A DNA stretch of 9,350 nt, from positions 1-9,350 of the forward strand of contig DATCPY010000032.1 in assembly GCA_036569845.1 (NCBI GenBank). The letters are read 5' to 3'. A program made the translations under genes and the position numbers. A model generated the notes under the pieces. That model was not told the DNA's origin and did no database searches. It worked only from the letters and a program-made list of their open reading frames with translations. Below, one piece after another: positions 1-6,750 of this stretch. This DNA is from UBA4735 sp036569845 (lineage in GTDB: Bacteria > Chloroflexota > Limnocylindria > P2-11E). Position 1 is the first letter of the stretch. Each line of letters starts with the position of its first letter.

Positions 1-1
1 C

Positions 2-868
2 GTCGCCCAAGGCAAGCTCGCGGCCAAGGCCATCGACCGGTACCTCGCGGGCGACGACATGGCCCGCGTCGCCGAGGAGATCCGCGAAGAGGAGAAGGTC
101 CCCGAGCTCATCGACATCGTCCCGTACAAGCCCGAGGAGCCGCAGGTCCGGATGCCGTTCCTGCCGTTCGCGGAACGCGTGAAGAGCTTCGAGCTCATCG
201 AGAAGGGCTACGACAAGGCCGCGGCCGAGAAGGAAGCCGCCCGTTGCCTCCAGTGCGTCTGCCCTGACGTCGGCCGGTGCCACCTCCAGCGCCTCTCGCT
301 CGAGCACGGCCTCACCGAGAACAAGTTCCACCGCGGCGAGCCGGTGGACTATCACGACTACGAATACGACTTCAGCCACGACTTCATCCTTCGCGACCTC
401 AACAAGTGCATCAACTGCACGCAGTGCGTGCGGATCTGCCGCGACGTCATCGGCGCGAACTGCTACGGCCTGATGGGCGGCGGCTACGACTCGATCGTCA
501 CGACGCCGTGGAACGTATCGCTCAGCTACACGGACTGCGTGTCGTGCGGTGCCTGCGCCGAGACGTGCCCGACGGGCGCGCTGATGATGCGCGAGCGCGA
601 CCTCCAAACGTACGAGCTCGACGTCGTGCGCTGCATCTACTGCGGCGACTGCGTCGAGGTGTGCCCGCACGGCGCGCTCGGCGAGACCCCGAACTTCGAG
701 CTCTCCACGTACCAGCGCTTCGGCGTGACGGTCCTCGCGAAGGAAGAGCTCGCGGCAGCGCGGACCTGGAAGCCGTCCGAGCACATCCCGCTCGGTGACG
801 ACACGAACCGCAGCAACATCCGGCCGCCGGAGATCCGCCCGCCGGGCCCGCCGCCCTGGAACGCATAG
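2..868 (+). CDS. FAD-dependent oxidoreductase (GltD-type) with C-terminal polyferredoxin region, 5' partial
   Basis: The frame is open from base 2, before the first ATG at 59, and the upstream residues (GKLAAKAIDRYLAG) match the end of the FAD/NAD(P)-binding domain of GltD-like oxidoreductases. This is therefore the C-terminal 288 residues of a larger protein, and ATG 59 is not the real start. A GltD-type cysteine cluster follows (Cys codons at 245, 254, 260, 278). Next come three CxxCxxCxxxC [4Fe-4S] motifs at 407-439 (NuoG-like, CINCTQCVRIC), 536-568 (CVSCGACAETCPTGAL) and 632-664 (CIYCGDCVEVCPHGAL). The last motif and the following 'NFELSTYQR' stretch resemble NuoI of complex I. The tail is Pro-rich. 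Such proteins pass electrons between NAD(P)H/FAD and iron-sulfur partners, often with formate dehydrogenase or NuoEF-like subunits; the real partner lies upstream and is not seen. The protein is probably cytoplasmic, since no membrane segment is visible. The family call is firm; the substrate is unknown. Confidence 0.87.
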   Translation, partial: VAQGKLAAKAIDRYLAGDDMARVAEEIREEEKVPELIDIVPYKPEEPQVRMPFLPFAERVKSFELIEKGYDKAAAEKEAARCLQCVCPDVGRCHLQRLSLEHGLTENKFHRGEPVDYHDYEYDFSHDFILRDLNKCINCTQCVRICRDVIGANCYGLMGGGYDSIVTTPWNVSLSYTDCVSCGACAETCPTGALMMRERDLQTYELDVVRCIYCGDCVEVCPHGALGETPNFELSTYQRFGVTVLAKEELAAARTWKPSEHIPLGDDTNRSNIRPPEIRPPGPPPWNA

Positions 869-876
869 CCGCGGAC

Positions 877-1578
877 ATGCGGCGGCTCGCCTGGGACGCC
901 TGCCTGAATGTCCGCGACCTTGGCGGGCTCACCTGCGGCGACTCTCGTCTCGCGCGGGGGCGACTGGTCCGCGCCTCGATCATCGGAACGCTCTCACCGG
1001 AGGGCCGCGAGGCCGTGCGGGAGCACGGCATCCGCACGGTCATCGATCTGCGGATCGACGAGGAGATCGCCGAGACCCCGAGCCCGTACCGCGACGGGAT
1101 GACCTACCGGCACGTGCCGTTCGTCGCCGCGCGGACGATGGGCCTGCACCGCGCCGCCGCCGAAGGCACGATGGCCGATGAGCTGCGGCGCCTCGGCGCG
1201 CCCGACGGCGGTCTCGCCGCCGCGGTCCGCGCGATCGCGGAGTCCGAGCCCGGGATCGTGGTGCACTGCCTTGCGGGACGCGACCGCACCGGGATCGTCG
1301 TCGCGATCACTCTCGCGGCCATCGGCGTCCCCGACGAGGAGATCGTCGCCGACTACGTCGCGAGCGACGCCGAGCTCACCTCTGACTACATACGCTTCAA
1401 GGAGCTGAACCCAGACCGCGCCGCGGACGTCGATGCCGGCATCGAGCGGCGAGCCTGGACGATGGGGGAGGTCCTCACGACACTCCGCCTCGCGTTCGGC
1501 GGCGCGGCGAAATACCTGGGTCGTGCAGGTGTGACCCAAGCGGAGATCGATGCGATCCGCGCGAAGCTGCTCGCGTGA
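877..1578 (+). CDS. Tyrosine/serine protein phosphatase (Y_phosphatase3 family)
   Basis: A 233-residue protein of normal length for the family. It opens with LNVRDLGGL (about residues 10-18), the N-terminal signature of the bacterial dual-specificity or lipid-type phosphatases of the Y_phosphatase3 group. The catalytic P-loop is HCLAGRDRTG, with nucleophile Cys131 and Arg137 giving an intact CX5R. Family members hydrolyse phosphate from phosphotyrosine, phosphoserine or phosphoinositides; the substrate cannot be told from sequence. No signal peptide or membrane segment is seen, so it is probably cytoplasmic. ATG 877 lies 8 bp after the upstream stop and puts the RDLGG motif at its usual distance from the N-terminus. 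There is no clear Shine-Dalgarno, so translation may rely on coupling. The stop overlaps the GTG of the next gene by 4 bp (GTGA). No defects are visible. Confidence 0.9.
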   Translation: MRRLAWDACLNVRDLGGLTCGDSRLARGRLVRASIIGTLSPEGREAVREHGIRTVIDLRIDEEIAETPSPYRDGMTYRHVPFVAARTMGLHRAAAEGTMADELRRLGAPDGGLAAAVRAIAESEPGIVVHCLAGRDRTGIVVAITLAAIGVPDEEIVADYVASDAELTSDYIRFKELNPDRAADVDAGIERRAWTMGEVLTTLRLAFGGAAKYLGRAGVTQAEIDAIRAKLLA

Positions 1579-2663
1579 CGCTTCGCGACCGGCTCGTCCA
1601 ACGGATCCGCGCGCGCGGCCCGATCACCTTCGCGGACTTCATGGACGCGGCGCTCTACGACCCGCAGGACGGGTACTACACCGCGCACGCCGCCATCGGC
1701 TTCGACGGCGCCGACTTCCTCACATCGCCGGAGCTCGGGCCGGCGTTCGGGCGAGCCCTCGCGCGCGCGGCGATCGACTGCTGGAGCGGCATCGGGAAGC
1801 CGGCGCAATGGGACCTGGTGGAAGCGGGTGCGGGGCGGGGGATCCTGATGCGCGATCTCCTCGACGCGCTCGGGAAAGAGCGCCCCGAGGCCGCGCGCAC
1901 CGCACGTCCGGCGATCGTCGAGGTGTCCCCTCGGCTGCGCGAGCAGCAAGCCCTCGCACTGGAAGGGCGCGAGCTGCGCTGGGCGTCCGTCGCGCGCTCC
2001 CTCGCGCCGATCCGAGGCGTGGTCTTCGCGAACGAGGTGCTCGACGCGTTCCCGGTGCACGTCCTCGTGCGGTCGGAAGAGGGCGTGCGCGAGGTATACG
2101 TCGACGCGGAAGATGGGGCGCTCGTCGAAACCCTCCGCGCGCCGAGCCACCCCGACCTGCGCTATCGGGTCCCGGACAGCCTGCCGCTCGGCGGACGGTG
2201 GGAGGTGAGCCTCGGCGCCGAGGGGTGGGTCGCCCAGCTCGCCGCGGCGCTCGCCCAGGGCTACCTGATCATCGTGGACTACGGCGGTGAGGAGGCTGAC
2301 CTGCTCACCCGTGGCGGCGCGGGCACGGTCCGCGGCTTCTCGCGGCACCGCCTGGTGGCCGACGCGCTCGCCGCGCCTGGCGCCCACGACCTCACCGCGA
2401 GCGTGAACGTAACGGCCATCCGGCGCGCCGCCGAGGGCGCCGGGCTGATCCTCGCCGGGATGACCACGCAGCGCGACGCGCTCATCGGGCTGGGGGTCCG
2501 CGAGGCGTACGGGCGGCCGACCGACCCGCTCGACCAGCTGCGGGCCGCGAGCAAGCGGTCGGCGATCGACGTCCTCCTCGAGCCGAACGGCCTCGGCGCG
2601 TACACCGTGCTCTGCTTCGCGAAGGACGCGCCGGCCGACGGGCTACGGTTCCTCCAGCGCTGA
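1575..2663 (+). CDS. SAM-dependent methyltransferase, MidA/NDUFAF7 family
   Basis: A 362-residue protein starting at GTG 1575, overlapping the upstream stop by 4 bp. The N-terminal block ITFADFMDAALYDPQDGYYT (residues 17-36) and the DFLTSPELGPAFG block (47-59) are hallmarks of the MidA/NDUFAF7 family (formerly DUF185). The SAM-binding glycine motif is VEAGAGRG (82-89), followed by a NEVLDAFPVHVL block typical of the family. The eukaryotic mitochondrial member methylates an arginine of the 49 kDa (NDUFS2) subunit of complex I during assembly; bacterial members are much less characterised. Length and domain order are normal and no key motif is missing. The complex I-like iron-sulfur protein two genes upstream makes a redox-complex substrate an attractive but unproven inference. 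The next gene starts 8 bp after the stop. Confidence 0.9.
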   Translation: MTLRDRLVQRIRARGPITFADFMDAALYDPQDGYYTAHAAIGFDGADFLTSPELGPAFGRALARAAIDCWSGIGKPAQWDLVEAGAGRGILMRDLLDALGKERPEAARTARPAIVEVSPRLREQQALALEGRELRWASVARSLAPIRGVVFANEVLDAFPVHVLVRSEEGVREVYVDAEDGALVETLRAPSHPDLRYRVPDSLPLGGRWEVSLGAEGWVAQLAAALAQGYLIIVDYGGEEADLLTRGGAGTVRGFSRHRLVADALAAPGAHDLTASVNVTAIRRAAEGAGLILAGMTTQRDALIGLGVREAYGRPTDPLDQLRAASKRSAIDVLLEPNGLGAYTVLCFAKDAPADGLRFLQR

Positions 2664-2665
2664 TC

Positions 2666-2670
2666 GGAGG
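2666..2670 (+). promoter_or_regulatory. Shine-Dalgarno site GGAGG for the alpha/beta hydrolase
   Basis: A consensus GGAGG lies in the 8-nt gap before the hydrolase gene. It is the only strong Shine-Dalgarno I find at a gene start in the window. Its spacing favours the second of the two adjacent ATG codons (2675) over the first (2672). Confidence 0.6.
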
Positions 2671-2671
2671 G

Positions 2672-3469
2672 ATGATGGCGGCCCGCTATATCGACGTGGA
2701 CGGATCGCGCTTGTGCTGCGAGGTTGCCGGCAGCGGGACGCCGGTCGTCCTGCTCCACGGCGGCTGGCTCGACATGCGGCAATGGGACGAGCAATTCGAG
2801 GCGCTCGCTCGTGAGCACACGGTGGTCCGCTACGACGCCCGGGGCTACGGTCGTTCGCCGCTCGGCGTAGTGCCGTACACGCATCACGAGGACCTCGCCG
2901 CGCTTCTGCGCGCGCTCGGCATCGAACGTCCGAATCTGGTCGCGTTGTCGAACGGCGCAGCCATCGCGGTCGAGTTCGCGATCTGGGCGCCCCATTCGGT
3001 CCGGAGCCTGGTCGTGGGCGCCGCGCCGATGCGCGGTCGCGATCTCGGGCCCGAGTTCATCACGGGCATGCGCGCGGTGGTGTCCGCCGGAGCGGCCGGC
3101 GACAAGGACCGATGCCTGGCAGCCGCATGGGATTTCGCGCCGCTCCGGGTGGCGGCCGGCCTGCCTGACGCCCGCGGGCGGATCGATCGGATGATCCGAG
3201 AACATGAGTTCGCGTACGCGCGACCAGGCGCCCCCAAGCGCGGATACCTCGACCCCCCGATCAGCCAACGGTTCGCGGAGATCACCGCGCCGACGCTCGT
3301 CGTCATCGGCGATGGCGAGATGCCCGCACTCCTCGAACAGGGCGAGGCGATGGCCGCGAGCATCCCTGGGGCGCAGCTCGCGGTGGTCGCGGGCGCGGGC
3401 CACATCGTCAACCTGGAGCAGCCGGTGGCCTACGACGCCCTCGTGTCGGAGTGGCTCCGGGCGCACTAG
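2672..3469 (+). CDS. Alpha/beta hydrolase-fold protein
   Basis: A 265-residue single-domain alpha/beta hydrolase. Seen in order: the oxyanion-hole motif LLHGG (residues 27-31), the VVRYDARGYGRS strand-turn, the nucleophile elbow ALSNG with Ser93, a likely acid Asp214 in VVIGDGE, and the catalytic His244 in GAGHIVNLEQP. The elbow reads A-x-S-x-G instead of the usual G-x-S-x-G; Ala at the first position is tolerated in some members. No signal peptide is seen, so it is probably cytoplasmic. The substrate is not predictable; families this broad include esterases, lactonases, C-C hydrolases and haloperoxidase-like enzymes. It begins with tandem ATGs (2672 and 2675). The Shine-Dalgarno GGAGG at 2666-2670 is only 1 nt from the first ATG and 4 nt from the second, so 2675 may be the real start. 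It appears to be the last gene of the first operon. Confidence 0.88.
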   Translation: MMAARYIDVDGSRLCCEVAGSGTPVVLLHGGWLDMRQWDEQFEALAREHTVVRYDARGYGRSPLGVVPYTHHEDLAALLRALGIERPNLVALSNGAAIAVEFAIWAPHSVRSLVVGAAPMRGRDLGPEFITGMRAVVSAGAAGDKDRCLAAAWDFAPLRVAAGLPDARGRIDRMIREHEFAYARPGAPKRGYLDPPISQRFAEITAPTLVVIGDGEMPALLEQGEAMAASIPGAQLAVVAGAGHIVNLEQPVAYDALVSEWLRAH

Positions 3470-3521
3470 CGCCGGCGCCGGTCGTCTCCCGCGACGCCGC
3501 CCCGGCGCGGTTCGTGCTTTG

Positions 3522-3527
3522 TAGACT
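3522..3527 (+). promoter_or_regulatory. Putative -10 box (TAGACT) for leaderless transcription of the transglutaminase/ATP-grasp operon
   Basis: The 64-bp gap 3470-3533 is the only sizeable gap between + strand genes before the tRNA. TAGACT fits the TAnnnT -10 pattern and ends 6 nt before the ATG at 3534, the spacing expected when transcription starts at or next to the A of the start codon. No Shine-Dalgarno is present in between, which fits leaderless translation, common in actinobacteria and related high-GC phyla. I see no convincing -35 hexamer. The same gap holds a GC palindrome (3469-3478) and a small 5-bp hairpin (3495-3507) without a T-run, so a terminator for the upstream genes is doubtful. 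Confidence 0.45.
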
Positions 3528-3533
3528 TACGAG

Positions 3534-4409
3534 ATGCGCATCCGGGTCGGCTGTGAGTTCGTCTGGGAGACTATGGCGCCCGTGCCGATGCTCATGCTGG
3601 TCAAACCGCGCGCCGATGCCGACCACATCGTGATCTACGAGTCGACGTGGAGCGATCCCGAGCTCGCGATCCATGAGTACGCGGACCTCTTCGGCAACAA
3701 CTGCTGGCGGTTCGTCGCGCCGGAGGGGACCTCGGCCGTGCGCTACGACGCGGTCGTCGAGATCCCGGAGACGCCCGATCCGGTCGTGCCGCACGCGGCC
3801 CTGCACCGGGTGGAGGATCTTCCGGACAACGCGCTCGTGTTCACCCTTCCGAGCCGATACGTCGAGTCCGACAAGCTGCTCGATGCCGCGTGGCAGCTCT
3901 TCGGCAACACGGCCCCGACGTGGCAGCGGATCCAGGCGGTCTGCGACTGGGTGCATCACAACATCCAGTTCGTGAACGGGTCCTCGACGCCGGCGACGAC
4001 CGCCTGGGATGTCTACCAGCAGCGCATGGGCGTCTGCCGCGACTTCGCGCTGCTCTCGGTCGCGTTGTGCCGGGCGCTGAACATTCCGGCGCGCTACACG
4101 TTCGGGTACCTGCCGGACATCGCGATCGAGCCGCCCGATGTGCCTATGGATTTCCATACCTGGTTCGAGGCCTACGTGGGCGGCCGGTGGTACACGTTCG
4201 ACGCGCGGCACAACACCCCGCGCGTCGGTCGCGTGGTGATCGGACGCGGCCGCGACGCGGTCGACTGCGCGCTCTCGACGGCGTATGGCAGCGCGCGACT
4301 GGCGAAGTTCACGGTCTGGTCCGACGAGATGACGGCGGAGCGGCCCGGCGGTCCGCCGCAGGAAGAGGACGCCGACAGCGCGGAGGCCGCCGCACGGGCG
4401 CAGCCCTGA
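3534..4409 (+). CDS. Transglutaminase-like cysteine peptidase-fold protein (TG1)
   Basis: A 291-residue protein with a beta-rich N-terminal region and a transglutaminase-like core. The triad is visible as Cys168 (MGVCRDFA), His208 (DFHTWFEAY) and Asp223 (YTFDARHN), followed by the PRVGRVVIGRGRDAVD block usual in this subfamily. Bacterial members are predicted peptidases or amide-group transferases rather than protein crosslinkers. The position four after the CRD motif is Leu (CRDFALL), where the two other paralogues here have His (CQDYAH, CQDFAH). The last 25 or so residues are an acidic, Ala-rich, probably disordered tail. No signal peptide is evident. ATG 3534 follows a likely leaderless promoter and is the first gene of the five-gene operon; the next gene begins 23 bp after its stop. 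Fold assignment is firm; the reaction is unknown. Confidence 0.88.
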   Translation: MRIRVGCEFVWETMAPVPMLMLVKPRADADHIVIYESTWSDPELAIHEYADLFGNNCWRFVAPEGTSAVRYDAVVEIPETPDPVVPHAALHRVEDLPDNALVFTLPSRYVESDKLLDAAWQLFGNTAPTWQRIQAVCDWVHHNIQFVNGSSTPATTAWDVYQQRMGVCRDFALLSVALCRALNIPARYTFGYLPDIAIEPPDVPMDFHTWFEAYVGGRWYTFDARHNTPRVGRVVIGRGRDAVDCALSTAYGSARLAKFTVWSDEMTAERPGGPPQEEDADSAEAAARAQP

Positions 4410-4432
4410 CCGGCCGCCCGGACTGGTCGCAC

Positions 4433-5293
4433 GTGCAGCGTGCCGTCTTCCGCGTGCGGCAGCACTACCGGTACACGTACACCGGGCCGGTGTGGGACCT
4501 CCACCAGCGCCTCGTCATGATCCCTCGTGAGGTCCAGCGCGATCAGCGAGTGCTGCAGCACGACCTCTCGGTACGCGGGACCGAAGGCGATCACCGGCTG
4601 ACGTGGGAGCGTGACGAGTTCGGCAACCGCGTGGCCCGCGTCGTCGCGAATCGCGTGCCGCGAGCCATCGACTTCGAAGCGACCTTCAGGCTCGAGCGCA
4701 CGTCCGTACCGCCGGTCTCCGAGGTGCCGCCGTGGCGCACCGAGGCCGAGCGCCTCGCGTACCTCCGGCCGACCGCGCTCACCGCGCCGGATCGGAAGCT
4801 GATCGATGCCGCGCTCGCGATCGCGCACAAAGCGGCTGACGCCGCCGAGCGGGCCGAGCTCGCGCACGCGTGGACGGCGAAGGCGATCGTCTACCAGTTC
4901 GGCGTCACCGGCTATAGCACCCCGGCGGCGATGGCCCTGCACCTCGGGGTCGGCGTCTGCCAGGACTACGCGCATATCCTGCTCGCGGTCCTTCGCCTGT
5001 TGAACGTCCCGGCGCGCTATGTCTCGGGCCATCTCATCGGCGAAGGCGCTCCGCATGCCTGGGTCGAGGCGTTCGTCGAGCGCGGCGGCGGCGCGGTGGA
5101 GGTCGTGGGGTTCGATCCGACGCACTCGCGGCGCACCCGGCTCGACTACCTGACCGTGGCCGTCGGCCGGGACTTCGCCGACGTGTCGCCGACGTCCGGC
5201 ACCTATGGCGGCCCGGCCCAGGGGCGGCTCGCGGCGTCGAAGCAGGCCGAGGTCGTCGAGCTGGACGGCGCAGGCACGGCGGCCGTCGCATGA
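4433..5293 (+). CDS. Transglutaminase-like protein with bacterial transglutaminase N-terminal region (TG2)
   Basis: A 286-residue protein when started at GTG 4433. The opening FRVRQHYRYTYTGPVWDLHQ matches the Bact_transglu_N beta domain, and the C-terminal half is the transglutaminase core. The triad is Cys176 (GVGVCQDYAH), His208 (APHAWVEAF) and Asp228 (VGFDPTH). The closing block TVAVGRDFADVSPTSGTY is typical of the family in ATP-grasp/alpha-E operons. The frame is open far upstream, but those residues are an out-of-frame reading of TG1; GTG 4433 is the first conventional start after the TG1 stop that keeps the N-terminal motif. GTG 4454 is a shorter alternative. No Shine-Dalgarno is seen. 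Its stop overlaps the ATP-grasp start by 4 bp (ATGA), implying coupled translation. It is predicted to hydrolyse or transfer amide/isopeptide bonds made by the ATP-grasp partner; this is inference from genomic context. Confidence 0.88.
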   Translation: MQRAVFRVRQHYRYTYTGPVWDLHQRLVMIPREVQRDQRVLQHDLSVRGTEGDHRLTWERDEFGNRVARVVANRVPRAIDFEATFRLERTSVPPVSEVPPWRTEAERLAYLRPTALTAPDRKLIDAALAIAHKAADAAERAELAHAWTAKAIVYQFGVTGYSTPAAMALHLGVGVCQDYAHILLAVLRLLNVPARYVSGHLIGEGAPHAWVEAFVERGGGAVEVVGFDPTHSRRTRLDYLTVAVGRDFADVSPTSGTYGGPAQGRLAASKQAEVVELDGAGTAAVA

Positions 5294-6750
5294 CCACTGA
5301 CGCCCGCGCCAGCGGCGTACCGCGCTACACCCCGGACGGATTCTGGGACGAGATGTTCGAGGCACCCGGCCAGGTCCGTCCGCACTACGTGGATCTCGCC
5401 CGCCGCCTGGCGACGCTCAGCACCGCGGATGTCGCGAAGCGCCAGCGCGCCGCTGACCTGTCGTTCCAGGCCCAAGGCATCACGTTCTCGGTGAATCAGG
5501 ACCCGAGCGGGCCGGAGAAGACGATGCCGTTCGATCTCGTGCCGCGGATCGTCCGTGCCGACGAGTGGGCTCGTCTCGAGCGCGGCCTCGAGCAGCGCGT
5601 GCGCGCGCTCAACCTGTTCCTGCACGACGTCTATCACGAGCAGCGGATCCTGCGCACCGATCTCATCCCCGCGGAGCTGGTCCTTGGTGCGCGCGGGTAT
5701 CGCCGGGAGTTCCGCGACGTCGACGTGCCCCTCGGCGTGTACACGCACATCGTCGGCAGCGACCTGGTGCGCGACGGGACCGGCACCTGGTACGTCCTCG
5801 AGGACAACCTCCGCGTGCCCTCCGGCGTCTCGTACCTGGTCGAGAACCGCCGCGTGCTGAAGCGCGTTTGGCCGCAGATCTTCGCCGACTACCGTGTGCG
5901 TCCGGTCGAGGGCTACCCCCAGGATCTGCTCGAGGTCCTGCGCGCCGCGGCACCGGCGTCGGACGACCCGACCGTCGTGCTCCTCACGCCCGGCGTCCAC
6001 AACTCCGCGTTCTTCGAGCACGCCTTCCTCGCGAAGTCGATGGGCATCGATCTCGTCCAGGGGTCGGACCTCTTCGTCGACGACGGGGCCGTGTACATGC
6101 GCACGACGCGCGGCCGCCGGCGGGTCGATGTCATCTACCGCCGGGTGGACGATGACTTCCTCGACCCGCTCGCGTTCCGTGCGGATTCCCTCCTCGGCGT
6201 CCCTGGGCTGCTGGCGACGACCCGGATGAAGCGCGTCACCCTCGCGAACGCCATCGGCACGGGCGTCGCCGACGACAAGGCGATCTACGCGTACGTGCCC
6301 ACGATCATCAAGTACTACCTCGGCGAGGACGAGATCCTGCCGAACGTGAAGACGTACGTCGCGGACGACCCGAGCGAGCGCGCGTACATCCTCGAGCACA
6401 TCGCCGACCTCGTGGTGAAGTCCGTGAACGAGAGCGGCGGGTACGGGATGCTCATCGGGCCGCACGCGTCGGCCGCCGACCGCGAAGTCTACCGGAACAA
6501 GGTCAAGCAGGATCCCCGCGGCTACATCGCCCAGCCCACCATCGCGCTGTCGCGCCATCCGACCTGGAGCGGCGACCACCTGGAGGGCCGCCACGTCGAC
6601 CTGCGGCCGTTCATCCTGTTCGGCCGCGACGTGAAGGTGACGCCGGGCGGCCTCACGCGCGTCGCCCTGCGCAGCGGCTCGCTCGTGGTGAACAGCTCGC
6701 AAGGCGGCGGCGCGAAGGACACCTGGGTCCTCGAGGCCGAGACGTGCTGA
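5290..6750 (+). CDS. Circularly permuted ATP-grasp protein (putative amide/peptide ligase)
   Basis: A 486-residue protein of full length for the circularly permuted ATP-grasp family (formerly DUF404/DUF407). Family landmarks in order: a PDGFWDEMF start; LEDNLRVPSG with Glu171 and Asn173, the metal/ATP-binding pair placed before the grasp fold by the permutation; VVKSVNESGGYGM with Lys377 and the glycine-rich loop; VDLRPF (Asp437, Arg439); and the near-invariant C-terminus NSSQGGGAKDTWVL. ATP-grasp enzymes join a carboxylate to an amine through an acyl phosphate; for this branch a peptide or amino-acid ligase role has been predicted, and the substrate is not known to me. No motif is missing, so it should be active. 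It is cytoplasmic by sequence. The ATG overlaps the TG2 stop by 4 bp and its stop overlaps the alpha-E start by 7 bp. Confidence 0.93.
   Translation: MTTDARASGVPRYTPDGFWDEMFEAPGQVRPHYVDLARRLATLSTADVAKRQRAADLSFQAQGITFSVNQDPSGPEKTMPFDLVPRIVRADEWARLERGLEQRVRALNLFLHDVYHEQRILRTDLIPAELVLGARGYRREFRDVDVPLGVYTHIVGSDLVRDGTGTWYVLEDNLRVPSGVSYLVENRRVLKRVWPQIFADYRVRPVEGYPQDLLEVLRAAAPASDDPTVVLLTPGVHNSAFFEHAFLAKSMGIDLVQGSDLFVDDGAVYMRTTRGRRRVDVIYRRVDDDFLDPLAFRADSLLGVPGLLATTRMKRVTLANAIGTGVADDKAIYAYVPTIIKYYLGEDEILPNVKTYVADDPSERAYILEHIADLVVKSVNESGGYGMLIGPHASAADREVYRNKVKQDPRGYIAQPTIALSRHPTWSGDHLEGRHVDLRPFILFGRDVKVTPGGLTRVALRSGSLVVNSSQGGGAKDTWVLEAETC

Noticed and set aside
3495..3507. Hairpin CGCCG-CCC-CGGCG between the two operons as a terminator
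   Set aside because: Only 5 bp and no following T-run; such stems are expected by chance at this GC content.
3890..4432. Long upstream extension of the TG2 frame into TG1
   Set aside because: The translation is Arg/Gly-rich out-of-frame reading of TG1, and the recognisable N-terminal domain starts only after 4433.
5203..6702. Long minus-strand open frame (499 codons) opposite the ATP-grasp gene
   Set aside because: It is a typical antisense frame of high-GC DNA, rich in His/Arg/Asp/Val with no family motifs, while the plus strand encodes a full ATP-grasp protein.
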